NCBI GenBank assembly: GCA_041567315.1
Contig: JBFGCA010000114.1
Coordinates: forward strand, 1 to 15,343
Origin: JBFGCA01 sp041567315
GTDB lineage: Bacteria; Acidobacteriota; Thermoanaerobaculia; Multivoradales; JAHEKO01
Direction: 5' to 3'
Length of the DNA: 15,343 bases
In this document: positions 1-6,241 of the stretch, piece by piece
Layout: each line of letters opens with the position of its first letter
Numbering within the stretch: the first letter of the stretch is position 1
The notes under the pieces: generated by a model
Told to the model about the DNA's origin: nothing
What the model saw: only the letters and a program-made list of their open reading frames with translations
Database searches by the model: none
Program-made: the position numbers and the translations under genes

Positions 1-1017
1 GGTCACCCAGCGGCCGCCGGTGCGCTGGGGCACGGCCGGCGGCGGGTCGACGTCGGGGCTGCCGCTGTCGGGTGGCCGGTGGTAGAGCACGAAGCCGTGG
101 AGGACGTCGTCGTCGGTGGGCTCCTCGTGGGCGAGGTCGGTGGCGCAGTTGCCCATCAGGGTCGGCAGCTCGAAGATGTGGTAGCCGAGCGGATGGTGGA
201 AGCCCAGGATGTGGCCCAGCTCGTGGAGGAAGAGGCGCTCCGGGAAGTTGTAGCCGCCGCCTCGCGGCACCAGCCAGGAGCGCAGGACGCCGCGCTCCAC
301 CACCCCGGCGCGCTCGAAGGTGCTGGCCGAGCCGACGCTGTTGCCCTCGACCGGGCGGCCGACGACGACCTTGACGTCCAGGTTGCGGACCGACCAGAAG
401 TCGGAGCCCTGCATGGGGCCGGCCGGCACGGTCGCCCTGCGGACCCGCTTGCCCTTGATGACCCCGCCGGTGAGCAGCGGGGCGGCGGTGCGGATCCGCC
501 GCTTGAGCTCCCGGAAGACGGCCGGGGTGAGCGGCTCGACCCACTCGCACTGGCCGGAGGCGGTACCCTGGCACTCGAAGCGGCGCGAGGCGACCACGAA
601 GCGCGGCTGCTTGAGCCAGCGGCCGGTGCCGGTGTCGCCCAGGAAGTGGACGTTGCCCTCCTGCCGGAAGCGGAACAGCAGGTCGAAGTGGCGGCGGTCG
701 AAGGCGCGGTTGCGCGGGATCAGGTCGAAGTCGGCCGCCGGGCCGGCCGCGGGGTCGAAATAGGTGGTCCGTTTCCAGTAGCCGCGCCGGCGGGCGCTCA
801 GCTCGGCGACGGCGTCGCCGTCGAGCGCCAGGGTGAAGGTGCCGTCGGCGGCGGTCGTGGCCTGAGGGCCGCCGGCGGCCTTGACCCGGACGCCGCCGAT
901 CGGCTCGCCGGTCAGCAGGTCGGTGACCCGGCCGTTCACTTCGGCGGCGAGCGGGACGGCGGCCAGGGCGAGAGCGAAGGCGGCGAGCCAGGAGCGCAGG
1001 TGGACGGCTTGAGACAT
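1..1017 (-). CDS. Secreted metzincin-like zinc metalloprotease with N-terminal carboxypeptidase-regulatory-like domain (3' end outside the window)
   Basis: The frame is open for 339 codons from an ATG at 1017 and leaves the window without a stop, so the C-terminus is missing. Residues 1-24 form a signal peptide (basic start, Leu/Ala-rich core, likely cleavage after PLAA). Residues about 26-85 (beginning VNGRVTDLLTGEPIGGVRV) look like a carboxypeptidase regulatory-like beta domain. The key evidence is HELGHILGFHH at residues 265-275, a full HExxHxxGxxH zinc site with ligands His265, His269 and His275 and catalytic Glu266. Met288, in PTLMGN, is a candidate Met-turn. These are metzincin hallmarks (matrixin, reprolysin or archaemetzincin style); I cannot assign a family. 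The protein would act outside the cytoplasm. It is separated from the malic enzyme gene by 233 bp and has its own candidate promoter. There is no recognisable Shine-Dalgarno sequence. The protease call is good; substrate unknown. Confidence 0.8.
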   Translation of the reverse strand, partial: MSQAVHLRSWLAAFALALAAVPLAAEVNGRVTDLLTGEPIGGVRVKAAGGPQATTAADGTFTLALDGDAVAELSARRRGYWKRTTYFDPAAGPAADFDLIPRNRAFDRRHFDLLFRFRQEGNVHFLGDTGTGRWLKQPRFVVASRRFECQGTASGQCEWVEPLTPAVFRELKRRIRTAAPLLTGGVIKGKRVRRATVPAGPMQGSDFWSVRNLDVKVVVGRPVEGNSVGSASTFERAGVVERGVLRSWLVPRGGGYNFPERLFLHELGHILGFHHPLGYHIFELPTLMGNCATDLAHEEPTDDDVLHGFVLYHRPPDSGSPDVDPPPAVPQRTGGRWVT

Positions 1018-1033
1018 AGGGGTGTCGGGGGTC

Positions 1034-1039
1034 ATTGTA
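1034..1039 (-). promoter_or_regulatory. Candidate -10 element of the metalloprotease gene
   Basis: Read on the minus strand the hexamer is TACAAT, one base from the TATAAT consensus, in an otherwise very GC-rich stretch. Its expected start point lies about 10 nt before the ATG at 1017. No convincing -35 box is visible. This is inference from sequence only. Confidence 0.4.
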
Positions 1040-1228
1040 GGGCAGGCGGCCCGAGGCGCGGACAGACCCGCTGACTGGGCGGCTTTCCGTCCAGCTCGCC
1101 CATACCTTCGCCCGTTGGACACGCGGCGTGGACCGGACCGTGCTCTCCCCGGCCCTCCGTTGCGAGCGCCCGCGGAGATCGGCCCGTTACCTGGAGGTTC
1201 CTGTTCGACGGGTATTCGTGGTCGAGAG

Positions 1229-1269
1229 CGTGCTCGAGGGCGGTGCGCCCTCACGCCGGCTCGAGCACG
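1229..1269 (-). terminator. Inverted repeat spanning the malic enzyme stop codon, possible transcription terminator
   Basis: CGTGCTCGAG (1229-1238) and CTCGAGCACG (1260-1269) are perfect 10-bp complements separated by 21 bp. The loop contains the malic enzyme stop codon (1251-1253) and smaller GC-rich complementarities. There is no following T-run on the minus strand, so it is not a classical intrinsic terminator. It could be a U-less terminator, a 3' mRNA-stabilising hairpin, or chance at this GC content. Confidence 0.3.
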
Positions 1270-3011
1270 GGGTAGACGGGGCTCCACATGGCGGCGGCGA
1301 CGGCGGCGGGGATCTCCTCGTCGGGCAGCGGCCGCCCGGCGGCGGCGTCGCGGGCCTCGCGGATCACGGCCTCGGCGATGCGGGCCGAGACGCGGCGCAG
1401 GCGGGTGAGCCGCGGGTAGAGGGCGCCGCTCGCCAGGTCCTCGCCGGTGACCTCGGCGGCCAGGGTCTCGGCGGCGACGGTGAACATCCGGTCGGTGACC
1501 TCGCGGGCGCGGCCGACCAGGGCGCCGAGACCGACGCCGGGGAAGATGAAGACGTTGTTGCCCTGGCCGATGCGGTGGGTGCGGCCGCCGTAGTCGACCG
1601 GCTCGAACGGGCTGCCGGTGGCCACCAAGGCGCGGCCCGAGGTCCACTCGAGGATCTGGGCCGGAGTCGCCTCGGCCTTGCTGGTGGGGTTGGAGAAGGG
1701 GAAGACCAGCGGCCGCTCGGCGGTCTCGCCCATCGCCCGGACCACCGCCTCGGTGAAGGCGCCGGGCTGGCCGGAGGTGCCCACCAGCACGGTGGGCTGG
1801 AGCTCGCGGACCACGGCCTCGAGATCGCGCTCCGAGTCGCGGCCCAGGCCGTTGGCGGCGGCCAGCGCCTCGGGCCAGGCGAACTCGCGCTTGTAGGCGT
1901 CGGCGGCGTCGAGCTCGCGCTCGGCGGTCAGCAGGCCGCGGCTGTCGAGCACCGCCAGCCGGCGGGCGGCCTCGTCGCCGGCGAGCCCGGCACGGCGCTG
2001 GGCGTCGCGCACCAGGGCGGCGATCCCCACCCCGGCGGCGCCGGCGCCGAGGATCACCACGGTGTGCCGCTCGAGCGGCAGGCCGGTCGCCCGTACCCCG
2101 GCCAGGATGCCGGCCAGCGCCACCGCCGCCGTGCCCTGGATGTCGTCGTTGAAGCACAGCAGCCGCGAGCGGTAGCGCTCCAGCAGCCGGATGGCGTTCG
2201 ATTTCTTGAAGTCTTCCCACTGGAGCAGGGCGCGCGGGAAGCAGTCGGCCACCGCGGTCACGAACTCCTCGATCAGCTCGTCGTAGGGGGCGCCGCGCAG
2301 CCGCGGCTCGCGCCACCCGAGGTAGAGCGGGTCCTCGAGCAGCTCGCGGTTGTCGGTACCGACGTCGAGGCTCACCGCCAGGGTGCGGGCCGGGTGGATG
2401 CCGGCGCCCAGGGTGTAGAGGGCGAGCTTGCCGATCGGGATGGTCATGCCGCCCGCCCCCTGGTCGCCGAGCCCCAGGATGCGCTCGTTGTCGGTCGCCA
2501 CCAGCAGCAGCGGGTCGCGGGTCGGGGCGCCGCGCAGCACCGCGGCGACGCGCCCGCGGTGGGCCGGGGTGATCCACACCCCGCGCGGCCGCCGGAAGAT
2601 ATGGCTGAACTCCTGGGCGGCGCGCCCCACCGTCGGGGTGTAGACGATCGGCAGCAGCTCCTCGACCCGCTCGGCGAGCAGCCGGTAGAAGAGGTGCTCG
2701 TTGCGGTCCTGGAGCGAGGCCAGCCCGACGTACTTCTCGAGCGGGTCGCTCTTGCGCTCGATGTTGGCGGCGATCCGCGCGAGCTGCTCCTCCATGGTGC
2801 TGACGTGATGCGGCAGCAGCCCGTCGAGCCCGAACGCCGCCCGCTCCTCCAGGCTGAACGCCGTCCCCTTGTTGTAGAACGGATGGGTCAGCAGCGCCGT
2901 CCCCCGCAGGTTCACCAGCAGCCGCTCCCGGCGGCCGCCGGCCGGTCGGGTGGCGCTCCGATCGCGGGTGGAGATCTCGTCGGGCATCTGGTTAACGAGG
3001 CTCCAAGACAT
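1251..3011 (-). CDS. maeA: NAD-dependent malic enzyme (oxaloacetate-decarboxylating type)
   Basis: This 586-residue protein should catalyse oxidative decarboxylation of malate to pyruvate, linking the TCA cycle to pyruvate. Length and motifs match the long malic enzyme family (E. coli MaeA, animal ME1-3) rather than the shorter MaeB type. Visible motifs are the N-terminal NKGTAFSLEER (48-57), YTPTVG with the catalytic Tyr124, the catalytic Lys195 in IPIGKLALYT, the metal-binding Glu266-Asp267 and FNDDIQGT (287-294), a GAGAAG dinucleotide-binding loop (322-327), FSNPTSKAEATP (439-450) and GQGNN (482-486). No key residue is missing. The ATG at 3011 has GGCGAGG about 5-7 nt upstream; an in-frame ATG at 2988 is a less likely start. 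NAD rather than NADP preference is inferred from family resemblance. It is divergent from the DUF456 gene. Confidence 0.95.
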   Translation of the reverse strand: MSWSLVNQMPDEISTRDRSATRPAGGRRERLLVNLRGTALLTHPFYNKGTAFSLEERAAFGLDGLLPHHVSTMEEQLARIAANIERKSDPLEKYVGLASLQDRNEHLFYRLLAERVEELLPIVYTPTVGRAAQEFSHIFRRPRGVWITPAHRGRVAAVLRGAPTRDPLLLVATDNERILGLGDQGAGGMTIPIGKLALYTLGAGIHPARTLAVSLDVGTDNRELLEDPLYLGWREPRLRGAPYDELIEEFVTAVADCFPRALLQWEDFKKSNAIRLLERYRSRLLCFNDDIQGTAAVALAGILAGVRATGLPLERHTVVILGAGAAGVGIAALVRDAQRRAGLAGDEAARRLAVLDSRGLLTAERELDAADAYKREFAWPEALAAANGLGRDSERDLEAVVRELQPTVLVGTSGQPGAFTEAVVRAMGETAERPLVFPFSNPTSKAEATPAQILEWTSGRALVATGSPFEPVDYGGRTHRIGQGNNVFIFPGVGLGALVGRAREVTDRMFTVAAETLAAEVTGEDLASGALYPRLTRLRRVSARIAEAVIREARDAAAGRPLPDEEIPAAVAAAMWSPVYPVLEPA

Positions 3012-3029
3012 GCTACCTCGCCCTTGGTC

Positions 3030-3038
3030 TGCTAGCCT
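3030..3038 (+). promoter_or_regulatory. Candidate extended -10 element for the DUF456 gene
   Basis: TGCTAGCCT is an extended -10 (TGn followed by TAGCCT) lying in the 36-bp gap between two divergent start codons. The last base is 10 nt before the GTG at 3048, so the predicted transcript would start 2-4 nt before the codon, essentially leaderless. GCTAGC is palindromic. No -35 is evident. Confidence 0.35.
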
Positions 3039-3047
3039 CCGCGCGCC

Positions 3048-3527
3048 GTGAGCGGGCTCTTGTGGGTCGTTGCCGTGGTGCTGGTGGTGGTGGGGATGGC
3101 GGGGGTGGTGCTGCCGGCGCTGCCGGGGGCGGTGCTGGTGTTCGCCGGGCTGGTGGTGGCGGCCTGGGCGGACGGGTTCGAGCGCGTGGGGTGGGGGCCG
3201 CTGGCGCTGCTGGCGGTGATGACGGTGCTGGTCTACGCGGTCGAGTTCGCGGCCTCGGCGCTGGGGGCCAAGCGGCTGGGGGCCAGCCGGCGGGCGGTGT
3301 GGGGCGCGGCGCTGGGGGCGATCGCCGGGATGTTCTTCGGGCTGGTGGGGATCGTCGTCGGGCCGTTCGTGGGGGCGGTGGTGGGCGAGATCACCCTCCA
3401 CCGCGGTCTGGGGCAGGCCGGCCGCGCCGGCGCCGGGGCGTGGATCGGCCTGGTGCTCGGCGGCGTCGCCAAGATCGCCCTGGTGTTCGTGATGTTGGGG
3501 ATCTTCGGCGCGGCCTACGTCTACTGA
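3048..3527 (+). CDS. DUF456 family integral membrane protein
   Basis: The 159-residue protein is almost entirely hydrophobic, with segments at about 4-22, 24-41, 50-72, 83-113 and 128-157. It carries the features of DUF456 proteins: an early VLPALPGAVLVFAGL stretch (21-35), the loop around AKRLGASRRAVWGAALGA (74-91), and the Gly-rich GIVVGPFVGAVVGE (101-114). The length is typical. The molecular function of the family is unknown to me; it acts in the inner membrane. The start is GTG at 3048; it has no Shine-Dalgarno sequence but a -10-like element sits 10 nt upstream. The gene is divergent from the malic enzyme gene and its last 7 bases overlap the end of the convergent nitronate monooxygenase-like gene. 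Confidence 0.85.
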   Translation: MSGLLWVVAVVLVVVGMAGVVLPALPGAVLVFAGLVVAAWADGFERVGWGPLALLAVMTVLVYAVEFAASALGAKRLGASRRAVWGAALGAIAGMFFGLVGIVVGPFVGAVVGEITLHRGLGQAGRAGAGAWIGLVLGGVAKIALVFVMLGIFGAAYVY

Positions 3528-4597
3528 GCACCGCTGACCGCCAGCGCCTGCCGGGCCGCGGTTGCGAAGTGCCGGACGATGGCGCCGGCCGGCTCGACGG
3601 CGTGGACGTCGGCGACGCTCTTGCCGGCCTGCCAGTAGTCGCGGCGGCCCTCCTCGTCGAGCGAGGCGTGCTTGAGCTGCCACAGCGCCCTGAGCGCGTA
3701 GATGCTCCGCATCAGGTGCTTGCGCTTGCGGCCGCGGAGCATCCAGCGCGCCAGCGGGCCGGCGCGCAGCCCCATGCGCTCGACGTAGGGGGTGCGGATC
3801 ACCGCCACCGGCACGCCGGTGATCCGCTCGCTGAGCACGATGTCCTCCTCGCCGGCGTCGACGATGGCCTGCTTGTAGGGGGCCGCCGCCCGGCACTCGT
3901 CGGTGGCGATGAAGCGGGTCCCCATCTGCACCGCGGCGTAGCCCATCCGCAGCGCGGCGACGAAGCTCTCGGGGCTGGCGATGCCGCCGGCGCAGACCAC
4001 CGGCACGCCGAGGTCGCCGATCTCCTCCAGCAGCTCTTCGGCGCTCAGGGGTCCGGCGTGGCCGCCGGCCCGCCGGTTGACCGCGATCAGCCCGTCGACC
4101 CCGCCGTCGAGGCCCTTGAGCGCCCACTTGCGCTCGGTGACGTCGTGGTAGACGACGCCGCCCGCGGCGTGGACCTTGTCCACCACCCAGCGGGGCTTGC
4201 CGAGCGAGGTGATGAAGAAGCGCACCCCCTCCTCGAGCGCCTCGTCGACCCAGCGCACCATCCGCTCGTGGTACTGCTTCGAGGAGCGCTCGATCAGCGC
4301 GTTCATGCCGATCGGGGCGCCGGCCAGCCGCCGCATCAGGCGGATGCCGTCGCGGAAGGCGTGGCCGTGCACCCAGGTCAGCGAGATCGGCTGGAACACC
4401 CCGAGGCCGCCGGCCCGGGACACCGCCGCCACCAGCTCGGGGTTGCTGCAGGGGTACATCGGCCCGCAGATCAGCGGCACCTCGACCCCGGCATCGCGGG
4501 TGAACGGCGTCGCCAGCGGTCCCGCGGCCGGCGCCCGCAGCGGCTCGGACTCGACCGTCGCCGGCGGCTCCGCGCGCGGCCGGCTCATGGTCGGCAC
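3521..4597 (-). CDS. Nitronate monooxygenase / 2-nitropropane dioxygenase-like flavoprotein
   Basis: The 358-residue protein has the FMN-binding TIM-barrel pattern of the NMO/NPD family, which also includes FabK enoyl-ACP reductases. Visible features are the N-terminal PLICGPMYPCSNPELVAAVSR region (41-61) followed by AGGLGVF, RRAGGHAG with His180 in the position of the family's catalytic His (175-182), the phosphate-binding GGIASP (204-209), and QMGTRF (224-229). These proteins oxidise alkyl nitronates, but genome annotations often cannot separate true NMO from FabK-like or other activities, so the substrate is uncertain. The N-terminal 30 residues are a Pro/Ala-rich extension. I give GTG 4597 as start; an ATG three codons later (4588) is equally possible and neither has a good ribosome binding site. 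It lies 63 bp after the DUF4442 gene on the same strand, so the two may be cotranscribed. Confidence 0.8.
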   Translation of the reverse strand: MPTMSRPRAEPPATVESEPLRAPAAGPLATPFTRDAGVEVPLICGPMYPCSNPELVAAVSRAGGLGVFQPISLTWVHGHAFRDGIRLMRRLAGAPIGMNALIERSSKQYHERMVRWVDEALEEGVRFFITSLGKPRWVVDKVHAAGGVVYHDVTERKWALKGLDGGVDGLIAVNRRAGGHAGPLSAEELLEEIGDLGVPVVCAGGIASPESFVAALRMGYAAVQMGTRFIATDECRAAAPYKQAIVDAGEEDIVLSERITGVPVAVIRTPYVERMGLRAGPLARWMLRGRKRKHLMRSIYALRALWQLKHASLDEEGRRDYWQAGKSVADVHAVEPAGAIVRHFATAARQALAVSGAQ

Positions 4598-4660
4598 GGC
4601 AGGCCGGAAGGCGGCGACGGGATCGTCATGTGATCGACGGAGGCGGCGAGGAGTTGCCCG

Positions 4661-5158
4661 TCAACGCACGTCGGTGGGCTCGGGCGGGGCGAGGCGCCAG
4701 CGGGCGCGGACGCGGGCGACCGCGTCGCCGCCGGCGTCGCGGATCTCGGCCTCGACCCGGTGCTCGACGGACTCGGTGACGGTGGGCGGCTCGGCCCGGC
4801 ACTCGGCGACCAGCGGGCCGCGGGCCTTCTTGAGGTACTCGGCCTCGAGCCCGGTGACGATGCCGCGCACCCCGGCCGGCAGCGCGGTGAGCACCGCCAG
4901 GCCGCTGGTCACCTCGCCGAGGTTCACCAGCGCCACGGCGTGGACCGAGTCGAGGTGGTTGCGGACCCGCCGGCGGTCGCGCAGCTCGCTGCGCACGTAG
5001 CCGGGCCGTAGCTCGACGATCCGCGCTCCCACGGTGCCGGTGTAGGGCGCCGTCCGCCCCACGATCCAACTGAACAGGCGGCGACCGCCGGGCAGGCGGC
5101 TGAGCCGCTGCCAGTTGGCGAGCAGCCGGCGGCCGGGCGAGGGAAGGGTGCGGGGCAT
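4661..5158 (-). CDS. DUF4442 / PaaI-like hotdog-fold protein, putative acyl-CoA thioesterase
   Basis: The 165-residue protein matches the DUF4442 branch of the hotdog superfamily. The region NHLDSVHAVALVNLGEVTSG (67-86) corresponds to the central helix of PaaI-type thioesterases, where the usual form is NHxxxxHxGALxxLAExxsG. An RRLFSWIVGR..PYTGTVGARI stretch (27-47) precedes it, as in DUF4442 proteins. The family is thought to hydrolyse acyl-CoA or related thioesters, but the substrate is not readable here. The usual Gly after the second His is Val (HAVAL). The start is the ATG at 5158; there is no clear Shine-Dalgarno sequence, but a TGCTATGCT extended -10 lies upstream. It is probably the first gene of a two-gene unit with the flavoprotein gene, and is divergent from the secreted duplicated protein. 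Confidence 0.75.
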   Translation of the reverse strand: MPRTLPSPGRRLLANWQRLSRLPGGRRLFSWIVGRTAPYTGTVGARIVELRPGYVRSELRDRRRVRNHLDSVHAVALVNLGEVTSGLAVLTALPAGVRGIVTGLEAEYLKKARGPLVAECRAEPPTVTESVEHRVEAEIRDAGGDAVARVRARWRLAPPEPTDVR

Positions 5159-5185
5159 GGAGCGGCCGGACGGCGGGAGAAAGCG

Positions 5186-5194
5186 AGCATAGCA
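5186..5194 (-). promoter_or_regulatory. Candidate extended -10 element for the DUF4442 gene
   Basis: On the minus strand the sequence reads TGCTATGCT, an extended -10 (TGn plus TATGCT) followed by CGC. The expected start point is near 5179, giving a leader of about 21 nt before the ATG at 5158. It lies in the 122-bp divergent region. No clear -35 is visible. Confidence 0.4.
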
Positions 5195-5280
5195 GCAGCT
5201 CTGGTAAGCTGCCGCGTAATCTTCGATTCCGCTCGCCGCCGCCCGGTGGCGAGAGAACTACCGAGAAGGAGGCTCTGTCG

Positions 5281-6117
5281 ATGAGAGATCTCAAGTGGAC
5301 CCTCGTGGCCCTGGCCGCACTGGCGCTGCTCGCGGCGCCGCAGACCGCGACCGCCGAGTCGCACGAGGAGGCGCCGGCGGCGCCGCCGCTCTTCATGGTT
5401 CATTTCGACCAGGTGAACCCGTCCAAGGTCATGGAGTACGAGGCCAACGGCAAGCAGTGGGTCGAGGCCTTCAAGGCGGCGAAGATGGGCCCCGAGTGGA
5501 CCTGGTACGCCTACTCCAACGCCAGCTTCGTCTACGGCTACGTCTTCCCGGTGCCCAACTACGGCTTTCTCGACGGTCAAGACGCCCGCGAGAAGGCGAT
5601 GGCCGCGGCGCTCGGCGAGGAGAAGATGGCCGAGCTGATGAAGGTCGGGGAGTACATCGACAGCCACTACAGCGAGATGCTCAAGGCGGTGCCCGAGCTG
5701 AGCTACCAGCCGGCCGACTCGATCGTCACCCAGGCGGGCTTCGCGCGGGTCGGGGTCCACTCGGTCAAGCCGGGGATGACCGAGCGCTTCAAGGAGATGG
5801 CCAAGCGGGTGGTGGCCGACTTCGCCAAGGCCGGGGCCAAGCTGGGCTTCAACGCCTACAGCGTCGAGTTCGGTGAGGGCTCCTACGCCTTCGTGACCTT
5901 CGCGGACAGCGCGGCGCAGTTCTACTCGCAGCCGGGGACCGGGGAGATCCTGGCCAAGGCCGAAAGCCCCGAGGCGGCGCAGGAGATCTACCAGGAGTGG
6001 CGCGACTGCATCACCGCCTACGACACCCAGGACTGGGCGGTGCGCGCCGATCTGAGCTACGTGCCGACCATGGAGGCCGAGCCCGAGGGCGAGGAGGCGC
6101 CGGCGGGCGCGCAGTAG
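5281..6117 (+). CDS. Secreted protein of unknown function made of two repeated alpha/beta units
   Basis: I do not recognise a named family. The 278-residue protein has a clear signal peptide (1-25, cleavage probably after TATA) and a short acidic/Pro-Ala linker. The mature part is an internal duplication. Unit 1 (about 37-145) starts FMVHFDQVNPSKVMEYEANG and ends PELSYQP; unit 2 (about 152-263) starts GFARVGVHSVKPGMTERFKE and ends ADLSYVP. Each has a strand, a turn with Pro, a long amphipathic helix, and two strands rich in Tyr and Phe. This resembles dimeric alpha/beta-barrel (ABM-like, ferredoxin-like) folds, so the protein could form a pseudo-dimer barrel; that is inference. The tail (264-278) is acidic. 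The ATG at 5281 has a strong AGAAGGAGG with 8-nt spacing, the best ribosome site in the window, suggesting strong translation. Location: periplasm or outside. Confidence 0.8.
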   Translation: MRDLKWTLVALAALALLAAPQTATAESHEEAPAAPPLFMVHFDQVNPSKVMEYEANGKQWVEAFKAAKMGPEWTWYAYSNASFVYGYVFPVPNYGFLDGQDAREKAMAAALGEEKMAELMKVGEYIDSHYSEMLKAVPELSYQPADSIVTQAGFARVGVHSVKPGMTERFKEMAKRVVADFAKAGAKLGFNAYSVEFGEGSYAFVTFADSAAQFYSQPGTGEILAKAESPEAAQEIYQEWRDCITAYDTQDWAVRADLSYVPTMEAEPEGEEAPAGAQ

Positions 6118-6169
6118 GTCAATCGGCAGACCGCTGGCTGGTCCGGGCCGGGACCGGGTGTGGAGTGCG

Positions 6170-6200
6170 TTGCATCCGTTGGCCCCGGGACACGTATAGA
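6170..6200 (+). promoter_or_regulatory. Candidate promoter of the lytic transglycosylase gene
   Basis: TTGCAT (6170-6175) and TATAGA (6195-6200) are separated by 19 bp in the 124-bp gap after the duplicated secreted protein. They resemble -35 and -10 boxes with slightly long spacing. The leader would be about 35-55 nt, long enough to contain the GGAGGAGG ribosome site near 6235. Confidence 0.3.
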
Positions 6201-6241
6201 CTGGCGCTTTCTCGCGCTGGTTTCTTGGGCGCGGGAGGAGG

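Noticed and set aside
1022..1250. Possible small gene in the 233-bp gap upstream of the metalloprotease gene
   Set aside because: The only frame starts inside the promoter region, is Arg/Pro-rich, and runs antisense into the malic enzyme gene with no ribosome site.
1128..3035. Long open frame (635 codons) on the plus strand opposite the malic enzyme gene
   Set aside because: It is antisense to a gene with complete catalytic motifs, its composition is dominated by Gly, Ala, Arg, Glu and Val, and it shows no family motif. Long antisense frames are expected at this GC content.
3012..4127. N-terminal extension of the malic enzyme frame across the DUF456 gene
   Set aside because: The frame is open only by base composition; the extension is Arg/Pro/His low complexity, and the family start and ribosome site are at 3011.
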